Shown piece after piece: positions 9,970-20,929 of a DNA stretch of 64,000 nucleotides. This DNA comes from Ariolimax columbianus (Eukaryota > Mollusca > Gastropoda > Stylommatophora > Arionidae), in contig JAVGWX010000004.1 of assembly GCA_036924085.1 (NCBI GenBank), positions 82,727,941-82,791,940 on the forward strand, read 5' to 3'. Below the pieces are notes generated by a model. The model did no database searches and was not told the origin of the DNA. It saw only the letters and a list, made by a program, of their open reading frames with translations. Position 1 is the stretch's first letter; each line of letters starts with the position of its first letter. Made by a program: the position numbers and the translations under genes.

Positions 9970-10140
9970 ACATCTGCCAACCTATTTGGCTGTTATAAGG
10001 GTTTTGGCAGATAGATTGCCATTAATTTCCGCTCGCGGAGGAGCAATCGCACCGAGAAAAATATCCCATGCCTGCCAAACTGGACCCGATGGAAATCAAA
10101 ATCTGTGCGTTGCGATTGTAAAATGGATATCTAAATGTGT
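9970..10140 (-). repeat. SINE family B, degenerate copy
   Basis: It shares CTATTTGGCTGTTATAAGG, TTGCCATTA..TTCCG..CGGAGGAGC and CTGCCAAACTGGAC with the clearer copies at 12275-12485 and 28597-28810. It is directly downstream of a LINE tail. Confidence 0.65.
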
Positions 10141-10234
10141 AAATTACTGTACTGTCTCAAATAATAGTATATATTACGATGTGGCAACAGTAATAAATGC
10201 ATAATATTTCATTACATTATTTACATAAATACTT

Positions 10235-10335
10235 ATTCTTGTGTGAGAAGAGCAGCAAAGATGGTGCCACAACTGGCTGCGGGTCTACATTGCTCTTCTA
10301 TTTTAGTTCATTATAGATGCCGCCAGACCATGGAT
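10235..10335 (+). repeat. Fragment related to dispersed repeat family X
   Basis: GCAGCAAAGATGGTGCC..GGCTGCGGGTCTACATTGCT parallels the core of family X at 20030-20090 and 41755-41815. Confidence 0.4.
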
Positions 10336-10339
10336 TTGC

Positions 10340-11165
10340 CTGGAATTCACACTAGTCGACGACTTACACTTGTGTTGACGGAAACGTGTTGTTGTTTTCT
10401 ATTTGGACTGGTTAATTCGTTCGTTTTGTGTTTCTTCTGTCCGTTTATCCTGGAATGGACATCAGCTATATGAATAGCACTACGCTTAAACATGTCATAT
10501 TTCATGGTCTAGTTCACACGGTTGAAATTCACAAGATTGGCACCTTAGATGAAGACAGTGTCAGCTTTGTTGTTTGAAATTTAGACACAACTATAATGAA
10601 CTGCCACCTGGAGAGAGATAGAGAGAGATGGGCTGTTGTGCCCTGTCCCGAGAAAAAGAACGGTGATCTGTCCCTGCCAGTCGAGAAAGTGGTGGGCATC
10701 ATGAGGGTGGTTATCATCGTTTCTAACACCCCAGACAGCTTTAGTTTTTCTCAAAGTGATTTTAACACTTTACTGTTCACATTCTTCTCCCCTTTTTACA
10801 AGCCTGTCTGTCTTTTCATTCCTGGATACACCACAATGGGATGGTAACCACTGAAGTTTGCCCCGTTTACTGACAGCTATCCGACTTAGTTCATTCCTCA
10901 GGTGTGGGAGGGTACGACCCTTGAGAGCTTGCAGCAAAAGTAATGCGTTTTTGTAGATGACTCTACCTGATGAGAGCCAGAATTGCTGTTGTGTCTTTTA
11001 TTATTAGCTTTTTCTAGAGCTTGAACCCCAGCTACATTATTGTAATCAATTAATTTAGCATTCTTTCATTGTTGACATTTGAAGCAGGAGAATTATTTGA
11101 TGTACGTGTTTGTTGGGTAATAATGAGAGGGTCTGAACATCGTTGTCATATTCAGTGTCGTATTA
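10340..11165. other. No recognisable feature
   Basis: Unique-looking sequence. A short GAGAGATA run at about 10612-10630 is the only simple repeat. Confidence 0.4.
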
Positions 11166-11169
11166 GAAC

Positions 11170-11330
11170 GCTGCCAATAGGTGCAAATATCGTAGTCAAG
11201 CTGTAAACTAAGACACAACGCATTCCGTTCTCTGGACTACATCCTGTTACTTTACTTGCAAAGCCCTGTTCAGGACTTGGTAGTGGGAGATTGAGAACGA
11301 ACCCCAAAGAAGAAGAAGTATTAGAACGAG
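11170..11330 (+). repeat. SINE family A, 3' portion
   Basis: TAGGTGCAAATATCGTAGTC..CTGTAAACTA..GACACAACGCATTCCG..TTGGTAGTGGGAGATTGAG ends in the tail AACGAACCCCAAAGAAGAAG. The same 3' part occurs at 35440-35612 (+) and, inverted, at 25235-25380 and in the 44-46 kb triplication. Confidence 0.75.
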
Positions 11331-11434
11331 GCAGGGGTGGTAATAGCTGTCTGGAATTTTTCTATGTTATTCCGAGTCCATGTACATAGGATCTGTGTTA
11401 AGTCGGGGTCTGTCTGTACATCAGAAATCATCCT

Positions 11435-11545
11435 CATGTATCTCTTCTTCTTCTTCGTTCATCCTCATATCAAGGTCCCAGTTTCTCTTACAAAGAACAC
11501 CGTCGTTTGTAAGGCTGTTATATTTCCTCAGGTATCTGGATTACT
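11435..11545 (-). repeat. LINE 3' terminal fragment
   Basis: The minus strand reads ..CTTACAAACGACGGTG..TTTGTAAGAGAAACTGGGAC..GAGGATGAACGAAGAAGAAG. This matches the 3' ends of LINE fragments at 21204-21285 and 36310-36395. Confidence 0.7.
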
Positions 11546-11549
11546 ATTA

Positions 11550-11780
11550 TGAAAGGAGCTGCAGTGTACTGTCCCTTTCTCGCTAAGACGTGTTGATCGT
11601 TGACAAGAATATTTTCTATGGGATTATGTAAATCTAATTCTTATACGTTTAGCTGTTTCTCCAACTTTGTCTATGTTGTAACCAATGTTGTTGAAAGATT
11701 CTACTTCTTGTGGCAGTGTGTCTACCTTTCTTCTAACTTTATCAATATTATAACTAAGATGTATGGACGATTCTACATGC
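11550..11780. other. No recognisable feature
   Basis: Nothing seen beyond a weak internal similarity (AACTTTGTCTATGTTGTAACC / AACTTTATCAATATTATAAC), possibly a two-copy repeat at 11660-11755. Confidence 0.3.
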
Positions 11781-11784
11781 AGAT

Positions 11785-11950
11785 GAAGCCACGCATATCA
11801 CATCTGCCTGGAGGACCCCCGGTCCACCATCATCAGTATGCTCGGGATGTGAGGAAAGCTACAACAGCCCACCCCTTAATGTCCTTTTCAGGGCGCACAA
11901 AATAGTAAATCTAGCCATTGTGGGCATTCAACATCAACACCATGTTGTGG
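11785..11950 (+). repeat. Dispersed repeat family D, 3' part
   Basis: CTGCCTGGAG..CATCATCAGTATGCTCGGGATGTGAGGAAAGCTA..CATTGTGGGCATTCAACATC corresponds to 29310-29440 of the fuller copy. Confidence 0.65.
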
Positions 11951-12274
11951 CAGTGAGTCTACCTAAAATAATAGTACATTTCAGACTAGCTTGCCCTATA
12001 ATTAGATTTAAGTGAAAAACAGATGTGTTGGTTGCGACCCCTCTCTATTTCTGTCCATCTCGCTCTCTTTCGGCCGGAATTATGAATCCTGCAGCAAGAC
12101 GTAGTCAAGATGGCTGGAGATAAGACAGGATGCAGTAGATAACCACAGCATTTTAGTGCTTCATCACAGATGTATAAGCAACAACATCTGTCAAGAATGG
12201 AGGAACTCGTATCTTTGCTTCATGTTCAGAAAGCCATTGTGAGTAAGAGTAGAAGTAAGTAGTATAGCCTTTGC

Positions 12275-12485
12275 AGAATGTCGCTTCTTACAACCTCCAC
12301 CTATTTGGCTGTTGGAAGTTTCTTGGCAAGTGTACTGTAGGGTAGGTTGCCATTACTTTCAGTACGCGGAGGAGCGGGAAAAAACCATGTCTGCTAAACT
12401 AGACACGAGCGTGATTCGAACAAGGTGCTTTCGGATTGTGAAACGGACGTTTCACCCTTAGGCAACGCAGCCTCCTACCATTGTA
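12275..12485 (-). repeat. tRNA-derived SINE, family B
   Basis: On the minus strand: a tRNA-like head with a B-box-like GTTCGAATCACG, then TGTCTAGTTTAGCAGACATGG, AAAGTAATGGCAACCTACCC and the end GGTGGAGGTTGTAAGAAGCG. Co-linear with 28597-28810. Confidence 0.75.
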
Positions 12486-12820
12486 AGATAACGAGTATTT
12501 TCACAGGCAAATTCTGCTCCAGCTATGCATACTGAGGTTCAAGCACTTGGACCAACTGCAAATAGGATTTACACATATATAAACAATTCTGACTGCTACC
12601 AGGCAGTCATCTTAACAGTTGCATAATATGTACTGCCAGTTTTTAAGAGTATAAACTCAAGCTAGGGGGCAGAAAGTGAACCGTATTTTAACGGCTACCA
12701 TCCTATTGTGGCGTATTGGGGAACAGGAAGGCAAATATACTTGCAAATAGAGATGGGGATTGTAAACACAATATTGAAATCGCATACTTTGATCAAACGA
12801 GAGCTAGCTAGCTATACAGC
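12485..12820. other. No recognisable feature
   Basis: No motif found. Confidence 0.4.
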
Positions 12821-12824
12821 CTGT

Positions 12825-13010
12825 CAGAAGAGAACAGAACAAACTACACAACGACTGCCACAGCCTTGACCTACAGAAACAGATTACTGTTGTTTGCCTC
12901 AAGACATGGCACAAGGGGCTGAACAGACACATGTGTTATCTTCAACTGACTTATTCAAAACTTTGCACATGTGAACCTGGTCCAAGCATGACCAGATAAG
13001 GAAGATACAC
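12825..13010 (+). pseudogene. Decayed LINE C-terminal fragment
   Basis: A translated frame reads EQNKLHNDCHSLDLQKQITV, then KTWHKGLNRHMCYLQL and CTCEPGPSM. This parallels the conserved LRTGHNRLxxHLxxxL..CxCG segment of RNase H-type LINEs. It is short and diverged. Confidence 0.45.
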
Positions 13011-13014
13011 TGAA

Positions 13015-13600
13015 CTATCGATTCAACACTAGACTCAACATTCTCATGTCATAACACCAGTCCATGATCATTGTGGTAAGGGTTTAATGGAACAGAATCC
13101 ACCATTGCGCTCATTATGCGGTGTGTTTGTTATTCCGTACGTTACATTTAATTCTGCCCAAGGCTTTTCGTCATGCATTCAAGCCTGTTTTTGTTGTCTA
13201 CGTCATTGACTGCTGTTGTCAATGAGACCTAGTCAACTATCGCCTTGGCGTCAATATTACTAGCATTTTCTATACACAGTCCGTTTTCATGCAGAATTGA
13301 TGCAGAAAATCGATGAAATCCACGTTCCAGCATCCTCATTAATGCAGTTGTCAAGGGATGACTGATTTACAAGTAAGCAACAGAGAGTGGAGGCAGAGGG
13401 AGTGGTGCTGCAGCCGATGATACCAAGGACCCTGATACCAACGACCCGGATAAGTACTGGCCCTCTGATCAGGAAAGAGATGGCCACTGACCACTTCATC
13501 GGCCCAGACCCCTCAAGCGCCAGCATGGCTGCGTGGGGGCGACTTCGTGGAATCGAAACTACACAACTTGAATGAGAAACCGGTTGTCTGCAGAATCTTC
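13015..13600. other. No recognisable feature
   Basis: No coding or repeat signal I can support. Confidence 0.4.
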
Positions 13601-13604
13601 TGGG

Positions 13605-13908
13605 GATCGCTGTAATCAGGAGGTAAGGCACTCGCCTCTCAAAGTGATGAACGAAAACGGTGGGCATTCGAATTCCGCAAACTTTCAAACGACCCGTAGT
13701 CTCAAGGGAGATGGGACCAGAGTACATGCATCCTGAGTTATCTCCCGTTAACTGTACTTAAGTCTTGCCACTGTTCCAAGATAGCTCGGGGTCAAAGAGT
13801 GAGGTTGATGACCAGCGCAGTTTTCCTCCTCACTATAATCAAAGTACAGCTCATGTTGCATTATCAAGACAGCCGTCAGATGATGTCATCATCGCTTGAA
13901 TTGGGCAA
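13605..13908 (+). repeat. tRNA-derived SINE, family E
   Basis: Head AGGTAAGGCACTCGCCTCTC with a following GGGCATTCGAATTCCGC (B-box-like). Body: ACCAGAGTACATGCATCCTGAGTT, AGATAGCTCGGGGTCAAAGAG, TTGATGACCAGCGCAG. The end GATGTCATCATCGCTTGAATTG abuts the LINE at 13909. Confidence 0.72.
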
Positions 13909-14960
13909 CTATTTGGAAAAGGGAAACAAAAGCGGAGAAACTTTGCAGAAATAGCCAAAGCAAAGATGAGCGAAGACCCTATGAACACCGTAACAATACC
14001 AAAGCCCATCCCTAATGTACGCAAACCCACCTGGAAGCAGCATATCATTCCGGAGGTGGTAGAAAATATACCAGGTATGGGAAACAAGAACAGCCAGACT
14101 GAAAAAGAAAGAAGAGACATAACCCTGAGGTACATAACGGAAAACTACCCAAGCAAGGACTGGACCCATTCATACACCGACGGCTCTGTAACAAACACAA
14201 CACAGAATGGAGGGGCAGGGGTATTCCTGAGCCTACCAAATGGTAGAAAAATAACACTGTCAGTGGCAACTGGAAAATTCTCAAGCAATTTCAGAGCGGA
14301 GGCACAGGCACTGAGGGCTACAGTAGAAGCAATGCTGACAGGCGAAAGCAATGAAAGCCATATAGTCCTGTTTACAGATGCCCTGGCCATAGTTACAGCA
14401 CTAAAAAGCCAGAAAAATACTGAACTTAATGATTTAAGAGCAGTACTCTGTCAACTATGCTAGCAGTCCGCACCAAAAAGAGTAGTGGTACAGTGGGGTC
14501 CATCCCACTGTAACATCCAAGGCAACGAGCAGGCAGACAGACTGGCGAAAGAAGGTGCAAGACTACCACAACCAGATTCTAGTGTGACCTACGAAGAGTC
14601 CAAAAGGTTTATTAGGGCCAGATACATGGCCAAATGGGAAACAGAACATACTGGCTACACAAAAAATGATGCCTATTACCAGTTGAACAGAAGAGAGCAG
14701 GTCGTGGTCTTCAGACTCCGCACAGGCCACAACAGACTGAAGTACCACCTATTCAATAAACTGAAGATAGGTGGCACTGACAAATGCACTTGTGGTACAG
14801 GGAATATGACCGCTGAACATCCGCTGCAAAACTGCCCAACATACGAGGACCAGAGAAAGCACATGTGGCCATCACCAGTGGCAACACTAGACAAGCTCTA
14901 TGGCAGTGTCGACAGCCTCAGGATGACAGCTGCTTTCTTCGAACAAATACAGGTTGACGT
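13909..14960 (+). pseudogene. LINE ORF2 fragment: RNase H domain and C-terminal zinc knuckle
   Basis: This is a 5'-truncated fragment that starts in the linker before RNase H (FGKGKQKRRNFAEIAKAKMS). All four RNase H acidic residues are present: D at 14179 (YTDGS), E at 14299 (RAEAQAL), D at 14377 (FTDALAI) and D at 14536 (GNEQADRLAKEG). A knuckle follows (CTCGTGNMTAEHPLQNCPTY). One TAG at 14461-14463, between the third and fourth acidic residues, is the only disablement I see across roughly 1 kb; the frame is the same on both sides. RNase H would degrade RNA in the RNA:DNA hybrid during target-primed reverse transcription. It is interrupted at about 14960 by a CR1-like fragment on the other strand. 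Confidence 0.85.
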
Positions 14961-15545
14961 CTGGTTTAGAATACTCATCAGAGTCTGTAGACATCCAGTC
15001 ACATCTGCATTACCCTGCTCTAAAAACTACGCACATCCAATCTATTCTGAAATGCATTAACAGTCCCTGCCTCTACCATCTCCTGGGGTAATGCATTCCA
15101 AGCATTCACCACTCTATGACTAAATAAGTATTTACTAATATCCAATCTTGACCTTTCTTTAGTTAATTTGTTTCTGTGTCCTCTTGGTCTCGTTGGTGGT
15201 TGTATTTTGAAAAACTTGTTAAAGTCTAATTTTACCTTTCCTGTGATTATCTTATCAACCTGTATTAAGTAACCACGAATTCTTCTCTTTTCTAAACACT
15301 GTAGGCCCGTTTTTCTTAGTCTTTACTCATAACTGTAATTCTAGAATCCCACTATCAGCTTTGTCGTTCTTCTTTGTATCCTTTCTAGCATGTTTATATC
15401 CCCTCTATGATAAGGACTCCACACCTGTACACAGTACTCCAATCTAGGTCTAACTAATGCTTTATACAGTTTGACAATCGCCTCCTTTCTCCTATGTTTA
15501 ATATTTCTTTTTATCATACCTAACATTGCATTTCCCTTATTCACA
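14961..15545 (-). pseudogene. CR1-like LINE 3' fragment (RT thumb/C-terminus)
   Basis: The minus strand encodes GNAMLGMIKRNIKHRRKEAI, KLYKALVRPRLEYCVQVWSP and MLERIQRRTTKLIVGF, then the 3' region found again in + orientation at 26100-26715. 5'-truncated; reading frame lost after the first 67 codons. Confidence 0.8.
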
Positions 15546-15549
15546 AAGC

Positions 15550-15980
15550 GTTAATAATAATAACAATAATAGTAACATTAATAATAAAATTAATACAACT
15601 ACTACTAATACTGTGAAAAGCTATGTCTGTTATGTAATATTATAGGAGAAACAGATTAAATATTTCTTTTTTATTTAACGAAGACGACTGTCAGACGAGG
15701 ATATTAATTAACCAACCCACTAAAGACACCATAACTAGTTTAGATTCTGGATTAATCAAATAGCAATCAGCGGAATGTTTGGGACGTGGTCTGATTATCA
15801 TTTGACTTAGTAGTGGTTGCCAGAAGCGACCTGAACATATTAAGGCTAATTTCTTTGTTCTGAGCATACGTGAAAAGGAAGTTGACCAACAAGGCAAAGA
15901 CGATTAAAACCGTTAAACTGATTGGCTGAGTTAAAGTACTAATTCGAGATGGAGAGAAAGCTCAGAGACCAAACTACCAC
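15550..15980. other. No recognisable feature
   Basis: An AATAATAA-rich patch at about 15551-15615; otherwise nothing recognised. Confidence 0.4.
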
Positions 15981-15984
15981 CAAC

Positions 15985-16165
15985 CTACTCCTAACTACCA
16001 CCAACCTCTATCACCAACCTATCACCTAACTACCACCAACCTCTATCACCAACCTACCACCAACCTCTATCACCAACCTACCACCAGCCTACCAACAACC
16101 TATCACCTAACTACCACCAACCTACTCCTAACTACCACCAACCTCTATCACCAACCTATCACTGC
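15985..16165. repeat. Minisatellite of CCAACCTCTATCA / CTACCAC modules
   Basis: Shuffled short modules: CTACCACCAACCT, CTATCACCAACCT, ATCACCTAACTACCACC. Irregular order, about 180 bp. Confidence 0.85.
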
Positions 16166-16169
16166 GGTG

Positions 16170-16920
16170 CTTACTTCCATTGCGAAATTCTACCAATAAG
16201 TTTGACAGGAATACTAACTGAGAACGCTGGTGATAAAACAGGCAGGTTATGACTGATGCAGGGAACCAACGCCCATCCTGAACACATTTTTTATGTTGCA
16301 ATATTTGCTTCTTGTGGCTTACTAGTTCTGTTGGAAGGTATATTATAATATTGCGTATTGGACAGGAATTTCATGACCTTTTAAAATGTTTCGTCAAGAT
16401 AGCTGCTAAAGGCCTACTCGTATCGATCCTCAGTTGCGAATGGTTTTTTCAATCGTGTACATGGTATCTCCGAGGTTTTTCGTCAATCTCCAACATGAAC
16501 AGGTGATGGTCTAACCCTCACTAGAGGGCAGTAGACGCTTGAAATTTGTGGGATTATAAACCCAACCGTTTCTTGAGAGCCAAGCGCCCTAAACTGTCAG
16601 CTATATTGAAGCAAGATTGATACGGCTAAGGAATACAGTGCACTTGTCTCTAAAGTTGCAATGCACTGTGCATGTTCCGTTTTTCTTGTCCTCATATCAG
16701 AATAAACAACTTACGCCTTACCGAAATTTCAAACGCATGTCTTTGTGGTCAGACTGCCAATATTCAAACCACTCGGTCACATCTATTCAGCCTTTTAATC
16801 CCCTTCCCGATGACTAAGAAGAACGCGCATAAAAACAAATGTAAACAGTTAACACATCATAGGAGTTAACCATGAACAGATAAGAATATTTAGAAATCAA
16901 AAGAAGTTAAGTCCATTACT
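16170..16920. other. No recognisable feature
   Basis: No coding or repeat signal I can support. Confidence 0.4.
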
Positions 16921-16924
16921 GAAA

Positions 16925-17286
16925 TACACATATTGAGCTCCAATGTAAAGTATGTTCTATTCTATGGCTCTGAGACATGGAAAACAACAAAGACAACAAT
17001 GGAAAGGGTGCATACTTTTATAAATTGATGCATGCGTAGAATAGAGGAAAAGGGCATGATCAGGTCACAAATGTGGAACTGTTGGAAAGAATCAGACACA
17101 TATCGGTAGAACACGAAGAAAGGAGAAGACGCTGGCGTTGGATTGACACATATTAAGAAAACTAGTTCATAGTATTACAAGACAGTCTCTGTTTTGGAAT
17201 CCCCAATGCAAGATAAGTAGAGGCAGGACAAAACACACATGGATAAGAGATATCGAGACAAATACAAGCGAAACAGGGAAGACATA
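16925..17286 (+). pseudogene. LINE RT C-terminal relic, left part
   Basis: The frame reads NVKYVLFYGSETWKTTKTTM, VHTFIN.CMRRI and later RHEERRRRWRWI-like and WIRDIETNTSETGK-like text. This is the VLLYGAETWRTTKTT..FINxCLRRI block typical of many animal LINEs. It is interrupted at 17286 by the palindromic mariner and continues for about 65 bp at 17995. Confidence 0.75.
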
Positions 17287-17994
17287 CGAGGCATATTCAA
17301 ATGAAACCGGACCTAACTGCACCAAATGAGCATACGTACGATGCGCAAAATGACGTCCCTTCTGATGTATACAACACACACAAACCGTCAAGTTAGCAAA
17401 ATTTCATTATCCTCCGACTCATAGTTTCCTCAGCAGACCATTACAAACATGGCAAATGTGATACGGAATCCGTCCAGAGTTGATCAGCGAGGGGTAATTT
17501 GGTTTCTTACAGTCGAAGAATATCGACCAGTTGACATTCATCGCAGAATGCAGGCAGTGTATGGTGACACGAATTGCTGCATCAATTTTGGTGATGGCCT
17601 CTTCTGGCGCAAAAATATGCGCTTGACATAGTCTCGGAAGATCTTTCGTTAACTCACGCCCTTATTTAAACATCGTTGTCCAATTCTTCACTGCTGTTTT
17701 GACACACTTTTGTCACCATACACTGCTTGCCTTCTGTGATGAATGTCAACTGGTCGACATCCTTTAGCTGTTAGAAACCGAATCACCGCTCCCTGATCAA
17801 CTCTGGACGGATTCCGTATCACACCCGCCATGTTTTCAACAGTCTGCTGATGAAACTATGAGTCGGATGATAATGAAATTTTACAAACTTGACTGTTGGT
17901 TTGTGCTGTTAACACCAGCGTTGAAATCATCATGCGCACCGTACAAATGTTCACTTGGTGCAGTTTAGGTCCGGTTTCATTTGAACACCCCTAG
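17287..17994. mobile_element. Palindromic (fold-back) mariner-family element
   Basis: TA duplications flank it (17285-17286 and 17995-17996). The ends share the TIR core TTCAAATGAAACCGGACCTA. Each half is the 5' end of a mariner running inward. The left half has ATG at 17449 (MANVIRNPSRVDQRGVIWFL, VDIHRRMQAVYGDT). The right half, on the minus strand, has ATG at 17831 (MAGVIRNPSRVDQGAVIRFL, VDIHHRRQAVYGDK) and continues further into the HTH region (KDLPRLCQAHIFAPEEAITK). The halves meet at about 17575. No catalytic domain remains. Confidence 0.85.
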
Positions 17995-18062
17995 TATATA
18001 GAGCTAGAACGGATGGCCAAGGATAGGAGACTTGTGATACACAGATGTCCGAACGATTTTGA
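17995..18062 (+). pseudogene. LINE RT C-terminal relic, right part
   Basis: GAGCTAGAACGGATGGCCAA gives ELERMAKDRRL, the usual continuation of the LINE interrupted at 17286. Confidence 0.6.
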
Positions 18063-18660
18063 TTGATTGATTGATTGATATATGCTTTGCTGGAAGTAAC
18101 CTTATAAGCTAAATTATTATTATGATTTAACAGCTCTCATCATATGTGTTATTGCTTATCCCCGATGGAAGCGTTTTGGTCGTAATCTAAATTCTGTTCA
18201 TGCTCTTGGTCCAAAGGTGTATCTGAGCCTCGCTTGTTTATGTTTTCATACTTGTTGTTATTGTGACTGTACACCAGCAGACTCCCCATACAATCTTTAT
18301 TTTATGATAGTCAAATTCCAGGGCATAATTCTACGCACGTCTAGATTAAAATTGAAATTTGATATTTATTTAAATGACAGAAAATCCATTATCAGAATAA
18401 AGTCAGAAACGTAATATGAGGTGGACTAAATTTGGATCGAATCTGTCGTTATTGGAGCAGATAGGTGAAGAGTATTAAATGCACTCTCTGATAGCCATTG
18501 TAGGGTTTAGAATTTACCAATCGTAATTCGAGCGAGTCATTGTATCTATAACTCAACGTCTGATCTCATTGTTTTAGTTTTGACGCTATGTTGCATGGAG
18601 AGATTCAGTCCCTTTTTGTGGGCTTTTTATCCAACTTGATCATTTCAATCCACCCCCACA
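18063..18660. other. No recognisable feature
   Basis: A short (TTGA)n run at 18060-18080; otherwise nothing recognised. Confidence 0.4.
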
Positions 18661-18669
18661 AACAAAATA

Positions 18670-19195
18670 TATCCTTTAATTGGCATTGCACCGCCTGATG
18701 TAAGAAGAGGTGTAGCTGCGGAAATCGAACGAGGGAAACAGGTAAACGACCCTAGACACTCGATGTTTGGTTATGAGGAACAAGCCACAAGACTTAAATC
18801 AAGACACAGTTTCTTAAAATCGACAGAGACCATCCAGACAAGCCCGGAAGGTCGACGCATCGAGAGGTGTCGCGAAACAATGCATGATCCATGGATAGAG
18901 CTCAAGGAAGAGGCTGCGCCTGGACACCACCTGCCCTACGCTGTATGGAAGGTAATGAACAGACTTCGAACTGGTGTGTCAAGATGCAGAGTGAACTTGA
19001 AGAAATGGGGATACTCAGATGTCAACACATGTGAATGTGGCGCAGTTCAGGACCAAGATTATCTGATGTCCTGCCCCAGCCTCCCTGAAATCTGTGACAT
19101 GAACGACATGATGGAGGCGAACGACAAGGCAGTTCAAGTTGCTGAATACTGGACGGATGCCGTGTGACATGGTGTTTGGACACAGAAAGTAAGTA
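18670..19195 (+). pseudogene. LINE ORF2 C-terminal fragment
   Basis: The open frame from about 18680 to 19167 reads GIAPPDVRRGVAAEIERGKQ, then RLKSRHSFLKS, PYAVWKVMNRLRTGVSRC and the knuckle CECGAVQDQDYLMSCPSL. It is the end of a LINE polyprotein of a family with the APPDIRR..RLKSRRSFL block. 5'-truncated. No internal stop from 18680 to the TGA at 19165. The 3' end runs into an AAGTAAGTAAG tail at about 19188. Confidence 0.72.
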
Positions 19196-19319
19196 AGTAT
19201 TTCAATCCATGCTTCTGTATTGATTCTTTTCCGTCAACAATTAATTCATTTGCTGGTCTTCCACTTGTCCTGAAGCCATGCTGTCTGGTGTTATATGTTT
19301 ACTAAACTCAACGTCTTTA

Positions 19320-19605
19320 TTCTGGTTTAGAGGACGCTGTAGAGTCTGTATACAACCAGTTTCATTTACATTACCTTGCTATAAAAGCTATGCGAATTCA
19401 ATCGATTCTTAAATGCATTAATTGTCCCTACATACACTACTTCCTGTAATAATGCATTCCAAGACACTCTCTAACTTAAACACATATTTCCAAATCTCTA
19501 AACTGGACTTTTCTTTAGTTAATTTGTAGCTATGTCCTCTTATGCTTTTGTAGGTGGTTCTATTTCGAAAAAAAACTTGTTATAGTCCAATTTATAAGAA
19601 AGTCT
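19320..19605 (-). repeat. CR1-like LINE 3' end
   Basis: The minus strand corresponds to 26400-26715: GGAATGCATT..(A)CGGGA-like, GGGACAATTAATGCATTTAAG, AATGAAACTGGTTGTATACAG. More diverged than the copy at 14961. Confidence 0.7.
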
Positions 19606-19689
19606 CAGTTTCCGCTACCGGGCAGAAACAAAAAATAAATCGTTACGCCCCCAAGGCCTTCGTCGGGCACACCAGACATAAAACAAGGA

Positions 19690-19915
19690 TACAAATATAT
19701 TGTCTTGGGAAGACCCTCGGGTGCTAGAGGTCGCGCGCTCAAATCACGGTGGAGACCGAGATTTTTTTTTACATGGATCATCCTGTAACAATGTCCCCTG
19801 ATCTCGGAGTAGTGAGATCACACACCCATGTGAGGTCACGTGCATGTTAAAAATCCATTGGCAGTTGGCAATAGAATAGAAAAGGCTTAACGGCCACTGC
19901 TCGGACAGAATTCAA
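19690..19915 (+). repeat. SINE-like dispersed repeat
   Basis: It contains GCTAGAGGTCGCGCGCTCAAATCAC (tRNA-like B-box position) and ATGTGAGGTCACGTGCATGTTAAAAATCCATTGGCAGTTGGC. The second phrase resembles a SINE body common in invertebrates. I see a single copy here. Confidence 0.4.
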
Positions 19916-19929
19916 GTTAAAAATCTACT

Positions 19930-20290
19930 TAAATTATTCTAGGAATTTTCGCCATACAGAGAATATGTCGCAAAAAATGGGACTGTGTGGCTATAACATC
20001 AGGTCTTGCTTATGTGGTTAGCAAAGCGGCATAGATGGTGCCTGACAGGATGCTGGCTTACCTTGTTCTAATTTACACTTCCATCACCACGAGTTCTAAA
20101 AATAGACGATCGTATATTCCAAGGGCTACCAACGTAACGGCTGGTAACATATACTTGGACCTGGCAAGCCACCAGTGGATTTTCGCCTGCCAAAAAATAT
20201 GAAAAGCAGGAGGTCACACCTACCTCTGACGTTTAACGACACTAGTGGACTGAAAATAGATATATAGACAAATAGATTTTACACAAAATA
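19930..20290 (+). repeat. Dispersed repeat family X, uninterrupted copy
   Basis: GGGACTGTGTGGCTATAACA, GTGGTTAGCAAAGCGGCATAGATGG, AATAGACGATCGTATATTCC and TGGACCTGGCAAGCCACC are co-linear with 41461-42260, where two SINEs are inserted. It serves as the empty-site reference. Confidence 0.75.
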
Positions 20291-20429
20291 CAAATATGAT
20301 AGCAAAAGACGTGTTGTTGCATGTCAAAAGACTTTGTGGCGCTTGAAAGCAGAAGATCAAGGTTTCATAACAAAAATTGGCACTGGAGATAACATCTGGT
20401 TTCGCTACGATGAGTTTGGAGGAGAGGAG

Positions 20430-20625
20430 TCGGGTTAGGCAAAACATACTGATCGGACAATGTTAATTAGTGTTAAGTGAAAATACTGAGACCCCCACTT
20501 CACTTCCAAGTAGTTCTCCTTGGAAACAGACTTGCTCACGACAGTCTGGCTAACTAGATGGGAATGGATATGATCCCCGTAATAGTGAGCGACACGCAGA
20601 AGAAGTCAAGCATTGCACAAGCGCA
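20430..20625 (+). repeat. Dispersed repeat family D, 5' part
   Basis: AGGCAAAACATACTGATCGGAC and TAGTGAGCGACACGCAGAAGAAG match 29115-29305. Confidence 0.65.
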
Positions 20626-20639
20626 TATAATGAGACCAA

Positions 20640-20929
20640 CTTCGGGGGGAAAAGGCCTGATCAACACCCAGACTTCCGAAAAGAGGACAGCTACTTGAAC
20701 TTAACTAGAGAAGAGCAAGTCATCATCTTCTGACTGAGAACTGGGCATAACAGACTCAAGGGTCATCGTTACAACAAAATGAGGATTGGGACAGATGACA
20801 GGTGTCCATGTGGGGAGCATATCATGACAGTGGAACACATACCACAAAGCTGCATGCTCAAGCAGGAATAAAAAAGAGAACAATACTAGCCTCACGAGAC
20901 AGAAATGAGACAACAGTTGTATGGAGATA
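20640..20929 (+). pseudogene. LINE ORF2 C-terminal relic, left part
   Basis: Reads HPDFRKEDSYLNLTREEQVI, one stop (TGA at the F-x-LRTGHNRL position), LRTGHNRLKGHRYNKMRIGT and the knuckle CPCGEHIMTVEHIPQSC. Same family as 35930-36395. The 3' end resumes at 21204 after a SINE insertion. Confidence 0.8.

Noticed and set aside
13287..13727. 146-codon minus-strand ORF
   Set aside because: Its 3' part overlaps a SINE family E head and no protein motif is visible.
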